From an uncultured Bacteroides sp. (GTDB lineage: Bacteria > Bacteroidota > Bacteroidia > Bacteroidales > Bacteroidaceae): DNA of 64,000 bases. The notes beneath the pieces were generated by a model, which saw only the letters and a program-made list of their open reading frames with translations, made no database searches and was not told where the DNA came from. Shown here piece by piece: positions 61,149 to 64,000 of this stretch (position 1 is its first letter; every line of letters begins with the position of its first letter). Where the stretch lies: assembly GCA_902388495.1 (NCBI GenBank), contig CABMPP010000022.1, positions 1 through 64,000 of the forward strand, written 5' to 3'. Both the position numbers and the translations under genes were made by a program.

Positions 61149-64000
61149 TTACTTTTTCGTCTCAGCAGCTTTCTTCGGCAGCCCCTTCAGCAACTCGTCC
61201 ACCGCCGCCTTCAGCTGTGCATCCTCGCCCTGCAGCGCTGCCGCAGGCTCGTTATACACCAGCACGTCGGGCTGCAACGTATGGTTCTCCAGGTAATTGC
61301 CCTGCATGTCCACGCATCCCACTTGCGGAATGCCGAAGACGATGCTGCGGTCTATCTGCTGTTCCCACCAAACGGCGGTCATCGTTCCGGCCACGGGCGT
61401 ACCCACCAGCTTGCCGATGCCCAGCGTCTTGTAGACGAACGGCGTGCCGTGAGCATTGCTGTAATTGTCCTCGCAAACCAGCATGCACGAGGGCTTCAGC
61501 CACTTGTTGAACGGGTCGCTGCCGATGTATTGTCCGCGCGGCACGAAGCGTTCGTACTCCTTGCCCGAGAGCAGCGTCACCACATCGTCGTGCAGCCATC
61601 CGCCGCCATTGTGGCGAACGTCTACCACCACTGCTTCCTTGGCGCGGTTGCGCTCGCTCAGCAGGTCGGAGTATATCTTGCGGAAACTCTGGCTGTCCAT
61701 CGACTTGATGTGCACGTAACCGATGCGTCCGCCCGAAAGTTCTTCCACCTTCTTGCGGCAGTTCTCCACCCAGCGCTTGTACAGCAATTCGCTCTGCGCG
61801 CCCTGGCTGATGGGCTTCAGCGTCTCTTCGAAGCGCTTCTTCGTGGCGGGGTCGTAGACGGAAAGCACCACTTTGCGCCCCGCCTTGCCTTCGAGCAACG
61901 GGAAGTAGTCGGCGCCTGCCTTGATGGGCGTGCCATCTATCTTCTCGATGATGCAACCCGTACGCACGTCGGTCTTCTTCTTCGTCAGCGGGCTTTGGGC
62001 GATGATTTCCTTGATCTTCAGTCCGTCGCCGGTGTACGTGTCGTCGTAGAACACGCCCAGGGTGGCGGTGGACAGCGTGGCACCGGGGGCGTAATAGCGT
62101 GCGCCGGTGTGCGAACCGTTCAGCTCGCCCAGCATCTCGCTTAGCATCTCGGTGAAGTCGTAGTTGTTGTTGATATAGGGCAGGAAGCGCTTGTAAGTGT
62201 CGCGGTAGAGGGTCCAGTCGGTGCCCTGCAGGTCGGCCACGTAGAACTTGTCGTCCACCTGCTGCCATACGTGGTCGAAGATGTATTCGCGCTCGCCGTA
62301 GGGGCGGTAGTCGAAGAAGGCTTCGAAGGAAATCGGAGTAATCTTACTGCCTTCTACTTCTATCTTCTTCATGCCGTCGTAGCTGCACAGGAAGATGTTC
62401 TTGCCGTCCTTGTCGGGCTGCATGGCTCCGGCGCCTACGCTCTTGAGGAGCACTTTGGTGGAGTTCTCCTTCAGGTTGTGTTCCCACAGGTCGTAGCCGT
62501 CTTCGAAGGTGGCCAGGTAGTAGAGCTTATCGCCCTTGGGGCTGAGCACGGCGTCGGCCAGGTGCGAAGAGTTGCCGGTGATGCGCACGATGCGGTCGAA
62601 ACGATTGGCAAGGTCGAACTTCAGGGGCTCCGGCTTCTTGTCCTTGTCGGCATCGTCACTCTTCTTATCGTCTTTCTTCTTGTCGGCCTTCTTTTTGTCG
62701 TCTTTCTTTTCAGCCTTTTCCTTCTCCTCCTTGGCTGCCTTTTCCTGCTCTTCCAGCAGGGCAGTCTCCTCCTTGCTCATCAGGAAGCGGTCGTAGGCCT
62801 CGGCGTCGAAGAACATGATGTAGATGTCGTCTTCGGAACCCCAGCTGCCGTGGCTGCGATAGCCCGCACGGTCGCTGGACCATATCATGGCCTTGCCGCC
62901 CAGCACCCACTTGGCGTTGCTGTCGGTGTAGCCGCTCTCGGTAAGGTTCACCATTTCACCTTTGCCGTCGGCATTGACAAGAACGACGTCTTTGTTGTTC
63001 CAGCCACCCACGCCGATGTAGTCCGAAAGAATCCAGCGGCTGTCCGGGCTCCACTGATACCACTGGTCGCCGTCGGCGTAAGAGTATTGATACTTACCGT
63101 CCATCACGGTGCGCACCGCCTTCGTCTTCAGGTTGATGACGCGGATAGCCGTGCGGTTCTCGAGGAAAGCAATCTCCTTGCCGTCCGGGCTGTACTGGGG
63201 TTGGAAGGAAGCTACGTCGGAGTTCGTCAGGCGTTCTTCCTTCAGCTCCGTAGCATAAGCAAACTGCTTCTCTTCCTTGCGCACGATGGTAGTGGTGTAG
63301 AGCTGCCAGAGGCCGTTGCGCTCCGAAGCATAAACCAGGGTACGTCCGTCGGGGGCGAAGTTTACATCGCGTTCCTGGCAGGGCGTATTGGTGATTTGCT
63401 TGGTAGTCTTGTACTCTACCGACGTCACATATACGTCACCGCGAAGCACGAAGGCAACTTCCTTGCCATCGGGCGATACCGCCATCTCCGTAGCACCGCT
63501 GCTCTTAATCTGACGAATCAGGTCTTTGTCGCTCTTGTCGGTGAGAATGCTGATATTCACTTTCTGCGGCTCGCTACCGGGACGGAGGGTATAGATTTCG
63601 CCGTCGAAGCCGTAGCACAGCCGTCCATCGGCTGCCACGCTGAGGAAGCGCACCGGGTTCTTGGCATAATGCGTCACCTGCGTAGCCGACGAAGCGCCGG
63701 GAGCACGCTGGAATACGTTGAACGAACCCTTCTCTTCGCTCAGATAGTAGAACGTTTTTCCATCGGGAGCCCAAACCGGTTCGCGGTCTTCTCCACCGAA
63801 AGTAGTCTGCTGCTGATAAGCGGGAGTCGCCTTCGGATTGTACGTCCATATATCGCGGGCAATGGGCGAAACGTGGTGCTTCCGCCAATAGTCCTCATAG
63901 CCCTTCTTGTCCTGATAGAGCATCACTCCGTCCTTATTGATGGAGATGCGTTCCATCGGCATGGACGAAACCATCACCGGACGTCCGCCCTCTACAGGCA
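61149..64000 (-). CDS. Tricorn-like S41 family protease (5' end outside the window)
   Basis: At least 949 residues are present; the frame runs past the right edge, so the N-terminus, including the signal peptide, is missing. Visible are PD40/WD40-like beta-propeller repeats (VWAPDGKTFYYLS, QYSPDGKEIAFLE, QWSPDSRWILSD), a Lys/Asp-rich insertion (about 60 residues, KKDDKKKADKKKDDKK), a core domain, a PDZ-like domain, and an S41 peptidase domain (GRIGYVHIKSM, VVDVRHNGGGWLHD; candidate nucleophile Ser in DNYSNAHGTP; GKLVGTPVAGTMTAV). It should trim peptides in the periplasm. It is unrelated to the neighbouring adhesin island and less GC-rich. Confidence 0.9.
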   Translation of the reverse strand, partial: PVEGGRPVMVSSMPMERISINKDGVMLYQDKKGYEDYWRKHHVSPIARDIWTYNPKATPAYQQQTTFGGEDREPVWAPDGKTFYYLSEEKGSFNVFQRAPGASSATQVTHYAKNPVRFLSVAADGRLCYGFDGEIYTLRPGSEPQKVNISILTDKSDKDLIRQIKSSGATEMAVSPDGKEVAFVLRGDVYVTSVEYKTTKQITNTPCQERDVNFAPDGRTLVYASERNGLWQLYTTTIVRKEEKQFAYATELKEERLTNSDVASFQPQYSPDGKEIAFLENRTAIRVINLKTKAVRTVMDGKYQYSYADGDQWYQWSPDSRWILSDYIGVGGWNNKDVVLVNADGKGEMVNLTESGYTDSNAKWVLGGKAMIWSSDRAGYRSHGSWGSEDDIYIMFFDAEAYDRFLMSKEETALLEEQEKAAKEEKEKAEKKDDKKKADKKKDDKKSDDADKDKKPEPLKFDLANRFDRIVRITGNSSHLADAVLSPKGDKLYYLATFEDGYDLWEHNLKENSTKVLLKSVGAGAMQPDKDGKNIFLCSYDGMKKIEVEGSKITPISFEAFFDYRPYGEREYIFDHVWQQVDDKFYVADLQGTDWTLYRDTYKRFLPYINNNYDFTEMLSEMLGELNGSHTGARYYAPGATLSTATLGVFYDDTYTGDGLKIKEIIAQSPLTKKKTDVRTGCIIEKIDGTPIKAGADYFPLLEGKAGRKVVLSVYDPATKKRFEETLKPISQGAQSELLYKRWVENCRKKVEELSGGRIGYVHIKSMDSQSFRKIYSDLLSERNRAKEAVVVDVRHNGGGWLHDDVVTLLSGKEYERFVPRGQYIGSDPFNKWLKPSCMLVCEDNYSNAHGTPFVYKTLGIGKLVGTPVAGTMTAVWWEQQIDRSIVFGIPQVGCVDMQGNYLENHTLQPDVLVYNEPAAALQGEDAQLKAAVDELLKGLPKKAAETKK

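Noticed and set aside
61095..62268. Open frames on either strand overlapping the S41 peptidase domain
   Set aside because: The minus-strand S41 frame has the catalytic and PDZ motifs throughout; the others are by-products of its GC content.

Overview
The window comes from a gut Bacteroides-type genome (Bacteroidota); the species cannot be fixed from sequence alone. Evidence: a SusC/SusD pair with FecR anti-sigma factors, fimbrillin-type lipoproteins, tandem DUF1599 and DoxX/BT_3928-type proteins, a tricorn-like S41 protease, and promoters of the Bacteroides form TTG-N19-TAnnTTTG. No rRNA, tRNA, CRISPR array, transposase, integrase or reverse transcriptase was seen.

Layout. (1) 0-5.4 kb: a large coiled-coil surface lipoprotein, a small lipoprotein and an OmpA-family protein, in an order like phase-variable S-layer loci of Bacteroides; a site resembling the GTTAC-N7-GTAAC invertase target lies upstream, at the window edge. 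(2) 5.5-17.5 kb: housekeeping genes. One minus-strand group is M23/LysM peptidase, DUF1599, DoxX, tpiA, SPOR and folE. A tight seven-gene set is pdxJ-exbB-exbD-tonB-pfpI-ispD-recG. nadK is divergent from pdxJ. (3) 17.5-43.5 kb: a polysaccharide utilization locus (PUL). It has an ECF sigma/FecR pair without its own transducer; a glycosidase run (GH36-like, GH2 beta-glucuronidase type, GH2, a catalytic-domain-less GH35-like protein, three GH3); a second ECF sigma divergent from a second FecR; an STN-containing SusC transducer; SusD; and a GH105 fused to a second TIM barrel. All enzymes carry ordinary signal peptides rather than lipoboxes, so the locus looks built to finish oligosaccharides in the periplasm, with uronic-acid chemistry (GH2 NxK motif, GH105).

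(4) 43.6-60.8 kb: a surface-adhesin island whose composition shifts to very GC-rich, strongly C-biased coding strands from about 47 kb. It holds an Mfa2/FimB-like lipoprotein, a small membrane protein, a two-domain fimbrillin, two fimbrillin/BspA leucine-rich-repeat lipoproteins, a GLUG-motif fimbrillin-like lipoprotein and another Mfa2-like lipoprotein. Embedded among them are cytoplasmic genes: a DUF6261-like protein and a DUF3791-DUF3990-DUF3791 cassette with its own promoter, in which DUF3990 resembles ADP-ribosyltransferases. The spaces are filled with dispersed GC-rich palindromic repeats, a 41-bp tandem repeat and hairpins of the ATGACAG type. One copy of the dispersed repeat sits in frame inside an adhesin gene and is apparently translated. 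(5) 61.1-64 kb: a tricorn-like S41 protease on the minus strand, cut by the window edge.

Most noteworthy: the DUF3791-DUF3990-DUF3791 cassette, the translated repeat in the adhesin at 50944-53877, the solitary GH35 beta-sandwich protein, the GH105 fusion, the two sigma/FecR pairs around one transducer, and the probable phase-variation site at position 33-49.
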